Shown: positions 36,855 to 50,734, counted from the stretch's first letter. The stretch is DNA of 64,000 nt from Sarcophilus harrisii (GCF_902635505.1 NC_045430.1:744001-808000), one strand, 5' to 3'. The notes: a model not told the origin generated them from the letters alone. Numbers and translations: made by a program.

Positions 36855-39800
36855 ATCTAATTTTTCTAATATTCTATTTACCTCTTTAATTTCTTTTTTA
36901 TTTGTTTTGTGGTTTGATTTATCTAATTCTGAGAGTGCAAGATTGAGATCTCCTACTACTATAGTTTGGTGTCTATTTCTTCTTGCTATTCTCTTAACTT
37001 CTCCTTTAGGAAGTTAGATGCTATACCACTTGGTGCATATATGTTCAGTATTGATATTGCTTCTTTGTCTATGCTACCCTTTAGCAAGTTATAGTTACCT
37101 TCCTTATCTCTTTTAATTAGATCAATTTTTGGTTTTGTTTGATCTAAGGATGGCTATCCCTGCTTTTTTGACTTCATCTGAAGCATAATAGATTCTGCTC
37201 CAGCCTTTTACCTTTACTCTGTACTTATCTCCCTGCTTTAAATATATTTCCTGTAATCAACATATTCTGTTCTGACTTTTGATCCAGTCTGCTATCTGCC
37301 TCTGCTTTATGGGAGAGTTCATCCCATTTACATTTAAGGTTAAAATTACTAATTCTGTATTTCTTGCCATCATAATATCCTCAGATTATGCTTTTCTTTT
37401 TCTTGCCCCACCCCTCACCCCCTTCCCTAGTATTAAACTTATGGGCCCCACTTGAGTCACATATCTTCTCCCTCTTTAGGATCCTTCCCTCCTCCCTTTG
37501 AATCCCTTCCCCTTTCTTGTACCCTTCCCTTTTTACTCTTTTTCCTTTTCTCTTTTCCTCTCCCATTTTTAATGAGTGAGAGAAGATTCTCTGTAAAACA
37601 AAAATAGCCATTATTTTCTCTTTGAGCCAGCTCTGATGAGAGTAAGATTCACACAATGTTCCTCCCCCTCTCTAATTTTCCTCAGATATGATAGGTTTCC
37701 TTTGCCTCATCATGTGATATAGTTTCCCTCTTTATCTCCACTTTTCCCTTTTTCTGACACTATGCCCTTTCCATTTATGCTTCCCTTTTTCATGTTATAT
37801 CAGTAAAATCAAATTACACATGTGGTCTTTATGTATATCCACATCAGAAATACAATTCTCAAGAGTTCCTTTTACCTTTTTCTGTTTCTCTTGAGTCCTA
37901 TGGTTGGAGATCAAATTTTTTGTTTAGAGCTGGTTTTTTCCTTAGGAACAAATTGAATACCTCTGTTTCATTAAATGTTCATCTTCTTCCATGGAAGAAA
38001 ATGCTCAGCTTAGCTGTGTAGTTTATTCTTGGCTGCATTCCAAGTTCTTTTGCCTTTCAGAATATCAGAGTCTAGGCCCTTCGATCCTTTAATGTTGAGG
38101 CAGCCATATCTTGAGTGATCCTATTGTGGCACCTCGACATTTGAATTGTTTTTTTTCCTGGCTGCTTGTAATATTTTTTCCTTAATCTCATAGTTCTGAA
38201 ATTTGGCCACAATATTCCTTGGAGTTTTTATTTTAGGGTCTTTTCTAGAAGGTGTTCAATGAATTTTCAATGCTTATTTTACCTTCTGGTTCTATTACAT
38301 CTGGGCAGTTCTCTTTGATTTCCTATAAAATAATATCTAGACCCTTTTTTCATCATAATTTTCGGGAAGTCCAATGATCCTCAAGTTATCTCTCTTATAT
38401 CTATTTTCCAGGTCTGATGTTTTTCCAAGTAAATATTTAATGTTTTTTTTCTAATTTTTCATTTTTTTGTTTTGCGTGACTGATTCTTGATGTCTCAATG
38501 AATCAGTCATTTCTATTCAGTTCTGATTGTCAGTTATTTTCTTCATTAGCTTTTTTTTTACTTCTTTTTGTATATGTCTAATTGAGTTTTTAAATGAGTT
38601 GTTTTGCTCTATGGAATTTTTTTTCCATTTCACTAATTTTTTTTTAGTGAGTTATTTTCTTTTTCCAATTCACAAATCTTACTTTCTTGGGAATTCTTTG
38701 CCTTTTCCAATCCACAAATTCTGTTTCCCTGGACTTCTTGGGAGTTTTTTTACCTTTTTCAATTCACATTTCAGGAAGTTGTTGCTCTCTTACATAGTTT
38801 CTCTTTCCTTTCCCCATTTTTCTCTTAAGGTTTTTAATAATCTCTTCTATGAGAGCATTTTGTGTTGGGGACCAACAATTATCTGGAGACTGTCTGCTAT
38901 TAGTCTCTTTGGGGTTGAAAACCTGTTCTTTTTCTGTATAGAAACTATCAATTATCCTTTTGATTTTTTTTTTTACTCATTTTTTTAAAAAGCCTGTAGG
39001 GTCTGCCTTCAGGGCCAGGAGGTTATGACCTTCCTTTGCAAAACAGGGATAGGTGTATGGAAGGGTGGCTTTCCTGCCAACTGGTTACAAAGAGCAGCAA
39101 GGTACAGGAGTTCTCTGGGAAAGAGTTCCCCCACCGGAAGTAACTAGGCCTGGGTTGAGCTGTGGAAGTGCCCCACAAAGAACCCACTGTATGGTTAATG
39201 ACAGCCCTGGGGCTAGAAGCTGAGCAGTGAAAGTGTCACTAACCCAGGCCAAAGCCCGCTGTGGGGCTCTAGGTATTAACGGCTGATCAGCCGAATAGCC
39301 TGGCAGAGACCTGAAATGTCCCTGCCCAGGGAAGCACAGTAGCTCGAAAGTTCCATTGCCCCAGGCCAAGCCGCCACTGTGTAGATTAGAGGCTGCCTCA
39401 GGCTGTTCCCCCCTGCCTTGCAGATTTGTAACTGCCTGTTGGATGCACTGTGGTCTGTGCTGTCACTTCTGGTTTTGGGTGGTTATAGCCAGATCTTGTT
39501 AGGTTCTGGCATTTTTTAGAGTACATTCTGTCTTTGGCTTTGATTTCTCTGCCGGTTTACTGCTTTGTAATCAAGGCACAGCAGTTAGCCTATGGCAGAG
39601 TCGTCTTTATAACTTTTCTAGCCATAGAGGTCACCCCCGCCTCAGTGTGCTCCAGACACTAGTCTCTCCTATCTCCCTGTCTGTGCTGGTCTGTTCCTGC
39701 CCTTACGCCAAACCTGCTCTGGCAATCTTCCATATTATCTTTGGCTGGTAAGTTGTTGTGCTTCTAATCTTAGTGAATTTTAGCAGTCAAGCATTATTTT

Positions 39801-39886
39801 TTAGACTGAATTTAATAGTTGGTTGTGAGGGCATGAGAGGAGCTTCGAACGTCTCGTGTATCTTCTCCACCATCTTGGCTCTGCCC

Positions 39887-39903
39887 TGGGAGCCTTTAAT
39901 TCT
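39887..39903. repeat. Target-site duplication of 8-kb L1, right copy
   Basis: tgggagcctttaattct, one mismatch from 31849-31865, starting exactly at the L1 5' end. Confidence 0.88.
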
Positions 39904-41760
39904 AAGCCTTTCTGAAAATCAAGAGAAAGGCTAGGAGCCACCAGAGAATCCCTCTCTTCTTTTTCTCTGCATTCAAAAGCCCAGCTTCCCCTCATCCTTG
40001 TCCCAGGTTGATTGTCCTTGTGTTCATAACCTGGGAGACTGCTGTTTGGGGTTCTGACACTAAAACTTCTAATTCCATCCCACTTTTGGTGTCTGACTTT
40101 GACCCAATCCCTTCTTGGGCCAGGTTTAGGTCATCCAGGTGGTGAATCTGGAGAGTGAAGAGCATCCCAGAAAAGGAGAGGACTTTGCCCTTTTTTTCTC
40201 AGCTGGAGACAAGCCTACAAGGATTCCTGAGGGATTTTGGTCCTCCAGGCCTTGCAAAGGCCCTGGCCCTACCCCTGGGGGAAAGACTGCACCCTATAGT
40301 ATAATGCAGAAGGGTTAGTATTGGAAAGGAAGGGGGTTTGAAGAAGAATACTGCTCCCCTCCTTCTTTTATTCCTCCTCCCTCCTTTCCTCATCCTCCTA
40401 CAGAGAACCCAGGGATAAAGGGGGTTGGGGATCCGGCAGGGGTGGAAACGAGTCAGCCTCCATGGCTCCTGAGTCAGAGCTCTCCCGCCCATAAGGTCCT
40501 CTATGTTCCTGCCTCCCTGCCTCCCTGCCTCCCGCTCCCTAACTAACATATACATCATTCTAGACAGCAGACTGATTGCTTTGGTAGAAGGGAGGAAATT
40601 GGCAAGGTGGAGATGGGAAGGGCCCTGGAATGGAGCCCTCAGGGAATTACCAGGGGAAGCCAGAGCCCTGAGACTAAATCCAGTCTGGGATTTAACTGTG
40701 AGGACTCGGAGAGAAGCAAAAGGTTGAGGGAGAAGGGGTAATGAGAGGCAAGATGGGCCACTGGAGTGAGACCAGTGTTCCTGGTGGCAGCCAAGCCTGG
40801 GAAAGGAGGAAGACTGTACCCCAAAGTCTACCTAGGAGCTGGGGAGAACTGTTAGGATCTTCTTGGAGAGGTTATATTTGGATTCTGAGTCTCTAACTAA
40901 GAGATGGGATGGGGAGACTGGACACCTGGGTCCTGATCCAAAGGCTGAAATTAGGACTCCCAGATTTCAGAGGAAAAAGTCTTATGTATGGGAAAGTGTG
41001 ACCCAGTGGGAAATCTGGGCAAGTTTGGGAAGTGATTGGCAATTTTGAAAAGGTTTGGGGGGGAGCTCATCCAACAGACAGCCTTGGTAGAAAGGTGTGC
41101 TCCAGGTAGACCTGGAGGTCATGTACTACAAGGTCAGAAGAGGAGACCCAAAGGCAAGGGGAGCCAGTGGAAGCCAGGAAATATGGGGGATGCTGGCTCA
41201 GACCTATCTGGGAAATGCAAGCACAGTTTTGGCTCCCAGAGAGCCTTGTAATCTCAGCTCCAAGGGAAATGGGGAGAGATCTGAGTTGTCATGGAAAACT
41301 GGGGAGAGATCTGAGATCCCAGGAAAAAAGGGAGGAGAGATTATGAACTGCCAAGTTAAAAAGGGAGAAAACTGGACTTCCCAGGGAAGGTGGAGCAGTT
41401 TCTGCTGCAGGGAAGGAAGAAGAGGTAGGAAGGCAGGTTGATCCCAGCTCAAAGACTTCCTACTTCTGGCCATCCCCATCTGGGTGGGTCTTTTTGGTCC
41501 CTAGAGCTCTTTTCTGTCCATCCTTTAGGATGGTTGAGTCCTTTCCTCCAATTACATCCAGAGCCTCAACTTCAGGATTGTCAGTGCCTCTCTTAAGTCC
41601 TGCTCCTCATTACATAAAGATCTTCTGCCCTAAACTCCTCCCAGACCTCCAAAATCCTCCACAGTATTCAAATCCCAGATGAACCATCCCTGCCCTGCTC
41701 CAGGCTTTTCATCTCTGAGAGCTCCTCCTCCCCCCAGGCCTCCACCATCTTTAATTAAGA
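39904..41760. other. Non-repetitive, G+C-richer region, possible regulatory DNA
   Basis: Unlike its surroundings, this stretch contains no repeat family I can name and has a higher G+C content. Near 40450-40476 it holds one consensus AP-1 site, TGAGTCA (40470-40476), and a near match, cgagtca, 20 bp upstream. Purine-rich repeats (ggggagagatctgag twice, near 41270-41310) occur later. Open frames up to 119 codons have no recognised motif or splice-bounded pattern. It may be the pre-insertion flank of an unidentified host gene. Confidence 0.35.
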
Positions 41761-42770
41761 TAAGCTCTTTAACTGAGTTATAAAGAAAGGTTAGTGAGAA
41801 CATTTAAGTATATGTGAATGAGAAGAGCATAGACTAAAAGGGATTATAGAGTTTGAGAATTTTGGGGAAAATGGAAAAGCATTGTGCTGCCAGTTGAAAA
41901 AAGATTAAATAATGAAATGTAAAATGACACTTCTGTGAACCCAGAACTGGCCAATTTGAGTCTGAGAAATATCTTGAAACCCTCTGACCTTAGAGAGTTA
42001 TTATCTAACAATCTGTCTGGCAATGACTGTAAAAATCTTCTGACATAGGAATAGAATATTTCTTCCCTTTGACTTTAGGGAAGGTATGTTAGGTTTCTAG
42101 AGAATATGAGACAAAAAAAGATTCAAATTTTTTTGTGAATGATATAAGATGGTACCTTACTTGTTTGGGAACAGTTTCATATTTTGACTAGGGGGAGAAA
42201 GATCTTTCCTTTATTTAAAAACTAGATAAATGAATGTATAGGATCACAGTTTTGAGATGCTAAACTGATGGATACTCATGGTGAAGCTTCCGAGTTACCA
42301 GCATGATGCATATTTCAGTTCAATTGTAAGTATTTCTTTAACTTCAGGTAAAACTTCAAAAGAAAGGAAATCATATAAACATATCCAGACTGAAGTCTGT
42401 GTTTTTTTTTGTTTTTTTTTTTTGTTTTTTTTTTTTTAAAGAACTATTGATTGAATAGGAAAAGTTAGAGAAATACTTTTGGAATGGAATGGAATTTTTC
42501 ATGATTCCATTGATATTCCATGATTCCACTGATATTTGGAGGCTCTCCTGTAGAAAAAAGAAATAGATTAAAAAATCTGATGCCAGGTTTGAAGAGGAGA
42601 ATTGAAGGCAGCTCCAGAGGGCTTCAAGATTGCTCAGGTTCTAGCAATAAGGTCCTCAGTTCACTTAGGAGTCCTCTGAGGGAGTCTAGAAAGTGAAGAT
42701 ATGTCAGGAGCATTTAAATTAACGTTTTTCTAAACATGATTTTGTGAAGATCGTGTGTTTTTTAAATCAG
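41761..42770. other. No feature recognised
   Basis: A+T-richer unique-looking DNA with a T/G low-complexity tract at about 42403-42439. No gene is seen. Confidence 0.3.
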
Positions 42771-42774
42771 CAGG

Positions 42775-43190
42775 AGTCAGGAATTCAGGTTAGGGGAAAA
42801 CCGGCAGTCTTTATTCTCAGTGAAGAAGGATCGGAGGTGGAAGAGAATCGGCGATAGCAATGTGTGCAGCTGAGTCAAGAAGCTAGCTCGACCAGCAGCC
42901 GCACAACCAGCGGCTCAGAGTCTTGAACCCAGGCCCAATCTCTCCCAGCTTCTCTTCCTGTCTCTCTCTCTGCCTCCACCCACCCAAATCGTCATTTCCT
43001 ATACAACACATCAGGACTTGCACGGAGAGTGGGCAGGGACCATTCTTTATCCAATCATGTATATTAATAGAGTATAGCCCAATTACTATTTAGCCTAACG
43101 TACTTGGGACCTCAGTGCATCAACTCAAACCTCAGCCCATTCTGTGAATTGATGAATTCTTTCTAATTTCTCTGTGTACCATAACAACTG
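42775..43190 (-). mobile_element. Retroviral LTR, minus strand (fossil)
   Basis: The reversed poly-A signal (cagtctttattctcag at about 42808-42823) and a pyrimidine-rich block with cagcggctcagagtcttgaa fit an LTR read on the minus strand. The probable left end of the LTR in its own sense is near 43186 (tgttatggtaca). I could not confirm a target duplication, so the limits are approximate. No internal region adjoins it. Confidence 0.55.
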
Positions 43191-43599
43191 TCTGAGAACT
43201 AGTCTGCTAAAAAGGAACACAAAATAAGGGCTCTGAAAGAAGAGGGAGTGCTCCCCACTTCCAAAGGCAAACTCTGTTTCTTTAACATTTACAAAGGGCC
43301 TTCCCCTGCTAGTAATTAGTAACTTGTAAAGGATGGCAAGTATCTGACAGATCTTGGGTGAACTTCATCTCAAAACCATAAGATTATAGCATTTAGTTTT
43401 CTATTGTTGCCATAGATGATTCATTGAAATGAGAACAGTTTCACTAGTTTGGTGCATAGTAAAGTAATGTAACCATCTGAATTTATTTTTTGCTTTCTAC
43501 CACCTTATGGTTCCTTTCTTTTGCACTATTTTGCTATCTCTTCTTCTAATGCCCATAACCCATTACCTTTTATTAGCTTAATGATGCCTCCCTATTCTG

Positions 43600-43720
43600 G
43601 TTCTATACTAATACTACTATTTCTAAAGCTTTTTAAGTTTTGCAAAGTACTTTACAGATGTTAATTCATTTGATCCTCACAAACAAATCTAGAAGGTAGA
43701 TATTATTTTTAAATGTTTTA
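43600..43720 (-). repeat. MIR fragment, minus orientation
   Basis: gcaaagtactttacagatgt and tcatttgatcctcacaaaca followed by gaaggtagatattatt is the reversed 3' part of MIR. Confidence 0.6.
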
Positions 43721-43929
43721 TTTCTCCCATAATATGTAAAACCACTTTTTGACCTTCACCTCTTAAAAATCTTGAAGTACAAATTCTCTTTCCTTCCTTC
43801 CCTGTCTTTTCCACCCTTTGAAAAGGCAAGCAATTTGATTTAGATTATAAATTTGTAGTCATGTGAAACATAATTACATGCAGATTAAATAAATGAAAGA
43901 AAAATAAAATAAAAAGTATGCTTCTTTCA

Positions 43930-43934
<5 letters not shown>

Positions 43935-43972
<38 letters not shown>
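43935..43972. repeat. 38-bp poly-T tract
   Basis: An unbroken T run ends directly where SMAD1-like 5' UTR sequence may begin. It is on the wrong side to be the retrocopy's own A tail. It could be an A tail of another minus-strand insertion or an expanded T tract at the target. Confidence 0.9.
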
Positions 43973-43973
<1 letters not shown>

Positions 43974-44302
43974 GAGGTGCAGAGGAGCAGAAGTCCAGAG
44001 CATTTTTCAGATGAGTCCTTCAGAATTGTCAAAATAGCTAAGTCTTGGGCCGGAGCTGCGGGAGCCCTAGTGGGATTGGCAGCCAGACCAGGACGGCTGG
44101 ATGGTCGGGACTCTTCGGCAATCGCCTGTGTGAACACGGTGCCCACGGGATCCTGGATTTGGTTAGAAGTCTATCTTGATTTTTTGTGGTACTGGGAATG
44201 TTAATTTCCGCCTTTCGGAACTTCAGAAACGTAGTGTAAAGAGAGTCCAACCTCTTCCTCTGTCCTTCCCAGGATTTACTTTCTGGACATTCTAGGACTT
44301 GA

Positions 44303-45736
<1,434 letters not shown>

Positions 45737-46137
45737 ATGCCCCGCTCTCCTCCCCAGGATCCTACCTCTTTGGGGAACGCTTGAGCCTTGCATGTATTTG
45801 AAGGATGTATGAGGTAGACACCTTTACAAACTGCCAACAAGCTGAAAAGGAGCCTTGGTAATACTTGACCTCTCTGACCAACTGTTGGATTTAAAAACTA
45901 AAACCGTTGAAACATACTGCCGGTATCAAGAACTCATTCCCTTTACATTGTAACATTCTCTTGTAAAGTCGACTAGATGCAGATCTTTCAGAGGGGTTTT
46001 GTGCATCGCTCAAGAAGAAACGGCCAAATGAGGGACAATTTGTCGGAAGGACAAGTGTTCCTAAGAGATCCTTTGTATTTGACACTTTCAAGGGCATCAT
46101 TCGGCAGGTGTTTAGAATTAAGCCATTAGTCTCTGAA

Positions 46138-46180
<43 letters not shown>

Positions 46181-46757
46181 AACGAATGCAGTTGAGAGCC
46201 CATAATGACAGTCTCCTTTTTTTCAATGGGTTTTTCATGATATATAATTTTTTTAAAAACTATTTGTTTAGTAAGAATTCCTGGGTTCTTTTTTTGGTTT
46301 GTTTTTTAAATAAAGGTTAATCTTGATGATATAAAGTATAATAGTCTTTCTACAATTTGTGGGCTGACCACACTGCTGTCACAATAATATTAGCATCTGC
46401 TCTCTGCTAAATGTGTGTATATAGTGTATTTGGAAGTTTAGAATTGATTAGACTAGAGGATTTTAGGAGTATTGGGTATGGGAGGGTGGGGGTAGGGGAA
46501 GGGAATGTGGTAACTGAAAGTGTAGACCATAGTATAAACCCAATTTTAGTTTAAATAAACAAACTGATGTCTGAACTTTTACTGTGCATTTGATTTAATT
46601 TTTATAGTAACTTTATCTTATTTTGAACCCTTTTTTTGGGTTATCCCTAAATGAGCAGTTATGTAGCTGAGTAATCCATGTTACCTTTGAAAAAAACCAA
46701 AACTATTACCAGTGTCAGGAAATGGATTCTCCTTCAAAATATCGTACAATGAACTTG

Positions 46758-46761
46758 GATT
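46758..46761. repeat. 4-bp target duplication of solo LTR, left
   Basis: gatt, repeated at 47314-47317 directly after the LTR. Confidence 0.75.
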
Positions 46762-47313
46762 TGTAATGCCGGAGAAACTGAGGCAGGAGACCGATTAGTT
46801 AGTTCTCAATATCGTATTAATTGGAGAGTATAGTTGACTGGACAGGACTCTCGTCTCAAATTATCCAATCAGATAAAGATATACTGGGACCAAGGAATCC
46901 ATGTTGGTCCCAGGGCTGGGGAGACTGTCATCTCAAAGAATCCAGCAATCAATAGGAGCTGCCCAATTTCTTAAATACCCCTAGAAACAAAGAACCAAGA
47001 AGGCAGGAAAACTTCTGTCAGGTTGTGGGGGAGACCATAAATCCTAAAAGCCAAGAGACAGGATGTCTGAATACACAGAGATAAAGATGTCAGGTCATGA
47101 GGGATATTGTAAATTCTTGAGGACAGGAGGTCTGCTCTTCTTGTTTATCTTGCTAGCAATTTATAACCTTAGAGTAAACGGTTCCCAATCTTAATGGACC
47201 AGAGTGGGTTTTTACGACTAAGGGGATTGACAGAACAGTTAAGGAAACTGAGACAAAGGAAACTAGTTCAGGGAAACCGAGTCAGAACAGTTAAAGAAAA
47301 CTATGGCATAACA
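46762..47313 (-). mobile_element. Solo LTR in the SMAD1 retrocopy 3' UTR
   Basis: A 552-bp LTR, in element sense TGTTAT to CATTACA, of the same family as 58610-59169. It is flanked by gatt on both sides, and no purine tract or retroviral coding sequence lies next to it, so it is a solo LTR. It is younger than the retrocopy it interrupts and lies antisense to the SMAD1 frame. The two LTRs of this family differ by roughly a tenth by eye, plus small indels, so neither is recent. Confidence 0.85.
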
Positions 47314-47317
47314 GATT

Positions 47318-47622
47318 GAGCATTTTTACATAGTTTACATTAACAAGTTGGCTTTAATCTATAAAAGCATTATTTTTGCCAAACCTAATTACTTTTTAAA
47401 TATATGGAGGATTTAAAGGGAACACCCCTGTTTTGAATTCCTTTCCAACTTTAAAATTATTTTTATTTTCAAGTTTTCTTTGTACTATCTTTGGTTTAAT
47501 TTTATTTTCTGCTTATCTTTTATATTCACTTAAGCTGTAGTACTTTCAGTACTTTTATTCCAAAATTAGTGGGTCTTCTCTACTGGCAATTTTCAATAAA
47601 CCTGTTGTTGCTTACTTTGATG
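47318..47622 (+). other. Probable end of SMAD1-like 3' UTR
   Basis: The text after the LTR is A+T-rich, reaches AATAAA near 47596 and then an A8 run, as expected for the end of a processed mRNA copy. I infer, but have not shown, that it belongs to the SMAD1 3' UTR. Confidence 0.5.
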
Positions 47623-47630
47623 GAAAAAAA

Positions 47631-49600
47631 ATAGCTGTCTTTCACAGTTCTTCACTCTACAATCTTACCATTACTGAGTTCACTCTTCTTCTCGTTATGA
47701 TTTTCCAAGGTTTTTCTGACTGTATCCAGCTTATCATTTCTTATTGCCTAACTGTATTCTCTCAAAATCATGTAGAAAAGTAGCAGCAGCAGCAGCAGCA
47801 ATAATTTGGCTCAGTAGTGGGTAAACTGCCTGAGGGCAAGTTCTGATTCCTTGCATTTGATAATGCATTTGCAAGTAGTTGTCAGATAATTGGCATGTTG
47901 CTAACATGTTATTGGTATATTACCATTGATGGAAGCATTATTGTGTAATTGGTATGTATTGGTTGGGTGTTTGGCTTTAATGGCAGAGTGTTGGTGTGCA
48001 CTTGTATAGTGACCCATGTCAGTTGCATTCGAGGAAAAAGTGATGGCATCTCCTGTTAGTATGGAACTTTTCCCTCCTTCTTTCCCAGACTGCCTAGACT
48101 GTTTCAAGTTTTTCTTCTCACCTCTCCAAAGCTAAGGATTCAACTGTTCCCTTGGGGAAGAACAATTATTCTCAGAACATGAGCTTGTGATGGTTCCTCG
48201 CAACCTTCAGAAATATTAGAACATACGTTGATTATCCCTTTTTTGAAGACTGACATGCTCACAGAAAAGTGGGGAGATGGGGATCACAAAAGCATAATCT
48301 GTGCAGCACAGCATCTTTGGGCCCTTAGCCTAGCTCCCTGAGAAAACAGTGGGCTTACAACTAAGGACACATTTTAAGCTGGAACTTTTTATACAAGAGG
48401 CCAGATGTACAAAAGGATTTGAACATAGGCTCATGAGGACATTGATGTGCTAGCTAGGTAGCTGTGGCTGATCAAAGCAAGGCTTTCTTTAAAAATCCCT
48501 ACCTCACAAAAAGCAATAATTGTTGTCATTCAGAGCCCTTGCCTGAGATGATCCATGACCCATCCAGAATCACATCCAATATAAAATGCATTATCTGTGG
48601 AAGACTGTCTTAGGGGGTTTCCTCTTGACATATGAGAAATCTGGAACAAAAAGAGTAAAGTTCAGCTGGAATCCATTTTATTAGCTCCTTTCCCAATAAT
48701 CATCTCAAATGGATGTAAAGTATAAATTCTCTGCCAAGTACTTAATTGACTACCACTTTTAGAAACTGAGAGGAGCTAGGCAACACATTTGCTTTATAGA
48801 GTGAGAAAAGCTCTCTATATAACTTTTTCTATGATCTAAAGTCTGCTACACTGTTCACTGAGGGCAATCAGTCCAGGGTTGATAGATGCATGGAGTAATA
48901 CAATGAAATGAATTAATGTCATTTGAGTGTCAACAGCTATTTCATATTACAGATCCATAATATCTTTTTCTTATTTGAAATTGAGTGGAAAACATTGTAT
49001 ATGAGGTGCTGCTAATGAAGAAAAAATTATCTCTAGAGGATCATGCATCATTCATTACTATGATAAATAGAGCTAATCCAAAGTGGACTTACCGTGCTTA
49101 ATAACTTGAGTTGTTTATTTGGTTATACTTTCTTTAGAAACAAATAATGATACTTACTGAATGGCAAAAGTAAAGAAGTCCTTGAACTCTCCTAACCATT
49201 TGGGGACTTCATAGATGACTTGGGATCTTCTTTTTGGATAAAGTCAAAAAATCTTATCAACCCTGGAGAAGAAATTGCTAAAAGGTTTTCTATTACTGAA
49301 TAAATAAGTTCTCTCGGCATCCAACGGTATTTTTATTTAGAAGTTTACTTTTAATATGGAAATGATTTTGATCTGATACATTGACTAGTGATGGTGAAAA
49401 ATATTAATAGTATCTGGAATGATATATATGGAACTTATACCACTGAGCCACCTTAGTCTCAGAGGACTCTAACCTTCATTTCAAACGTGACTCCTTCCTT
49501 GAGCAGAACTGGTCTGATTAACTGGCATTTGACAGGATGGGATTGGATAGGATCCCATCACTGTAACCAATCCTCAAAAGATATTATTGGCAGAACATTT
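47631..49600. other. No gene recognised
   Basis: Sequence without a family I can name. A (GCA)6 tract lies at 47782-47801. Open frames are short. Confidence 0.3.
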
Positions 49601-50660
49601 CCTTGAATATGTTTTATAAATAGGGAACATCATCAGACCATATAGGCATGACCTAAATGACAGCCCTCTTGAATATGCTTGTGGAACTGATGAATTAATT
49701 CAAGGAATTGGATCTAGTCGATACAGTGCCTGAAGAACTAGGAAGCAGTAGCAGCAACTGGTACAAACTTTCCAAAGGAAAAAAAAAAAGCAAGAAAAGA
49801 TGACTGTTTCATAGGCTGTACAAATGGCTGAGGAAAGACAGAAAGGGAAAGGAGAAAGACAAAGATATAACCGGCTGAATTCAGAGTTCCAGAATATATG
49901 AAGGAGAAATAAGGATTGTTTAAATGAGAAATCCCGAGACAGAAGAAACCAATAGAATGGGAAAGTCAAGAGATCTCTTCAAAAAAAATTAGAGATAGCT
50001 TTTCACATAACCCTATGCTTAAGATTCTTTAGGTTAGGCTTTAACACCGTGTGCATTTAGAATTATCAGAAGAATCAGATGGTTTTCAGACTCAGAGCCA
50101 CTAGAGAACAATCGGTTTAAAGAGAAAACAAGGGAGTTGCAAGGGGAAAAAAAATCTACTTCTGGTTCACTGAGTAGAATAAAGCCTTTGACTGTATGGA
50201 TCACATCAATGTGTGGAGTACTCAAACACATGGGAGTATCAGATCATCTTGTCTCCTGAGGAGCCCTCATGATTGCCAAGAGACAATAGTTGGAAATGAA
50301 CAGGGAACAATTGATTTAAGATTGGAAAAGGAGTTCTGCAAGGTTGCACGGTCACCTTATTTACTTGACTTCTATGCAAATATTTTTTTATGTGAAATGC
50401 CAGGCTGTAGGACTCAAAAGCTGAAATTAAAGTTTCCAGGAGAAATATCAACAAAGCCAGTCTCAGATAAGGAGATGGTACCACTCTGATGGCAGAGAGT
50501 GGAAAAACAATGAGGAAGGCTCTTGAGATCCTGAAAAAGTGGAGTTTGAAAGCTGGCTTCAAACTGGGATGTGAGGATCTAGAGTAGGGATTGTATTTTT
50601 GGATACCTCTCCCATTCTGTAAAAGGTTAGGGAGGAAGGGCTCAAGTCAAGGAATTCTGT
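49600..50660 (+). mobile_element. RTE/BovB-like LINE relic
   Basis: The segment contains gaaaggagaaagacaaagat, ctgaattcagagttccagaa and gtcaagagatctcttcaaaa followed by attagagata, phrases characteristic of the RTE (BovB-type) open reading frame. Further on, residues of the reverse-transcriptase active region can be seen piecewise (DKEMVPL, then MAESGKTMRKALEILKKW in another frame). Several stops and frame changes show it is dead. RTE elements of this kind are known in marsupials and have a history of transfer between vertebrate lineages. Confidence 0.7.
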
Positions 50661-50734
50661 AATTATTTCCTCAAATTCCAACTCATCCAAAGCAAAACTG
50701 AAATTATGCAATTGCAATCCCCAATTCCAGATAA

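Larger units (their letters stand above)
31866..39886 (-). mobile_element. Near full-length L1 with 3' transduction
   Basis: On the minus strand the element starts at 39886 with gggcagagccaagatggtgg, the recognisable marsupial L1 5' end. It continues through a 5' UTR (about 39000-39880), a decayed ORF1 region and ORF2. ORF2 pieces are the endonuclease end (36636-36854, FFSDHDAIKAIFN), the reverse-transcriptase start (35661-36266, [37 protein letters not shown]) and the C-terminus (32866-33462). The normal 3' end, with AATAAA (reversed, about 32399-32406) and a short A tract, is at about 32375-32400. A further 500 bp of non-L1 sequence and a second short A tract then lead to the target duplication at 31849-31865. 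The natural reading is a 3' transduction. ORF2 has multiple stops and frame changes, so the copy is dead. A second L1 sits inside it at 34001-34773. Confidence 0.88.

Noticed and set aside
38527-38988. 153-codon plus-strand frame rich in Phe and Ser
   Set aside because: It is the antisense reading of the A-rich coiled-coil part of L1 ORF1.
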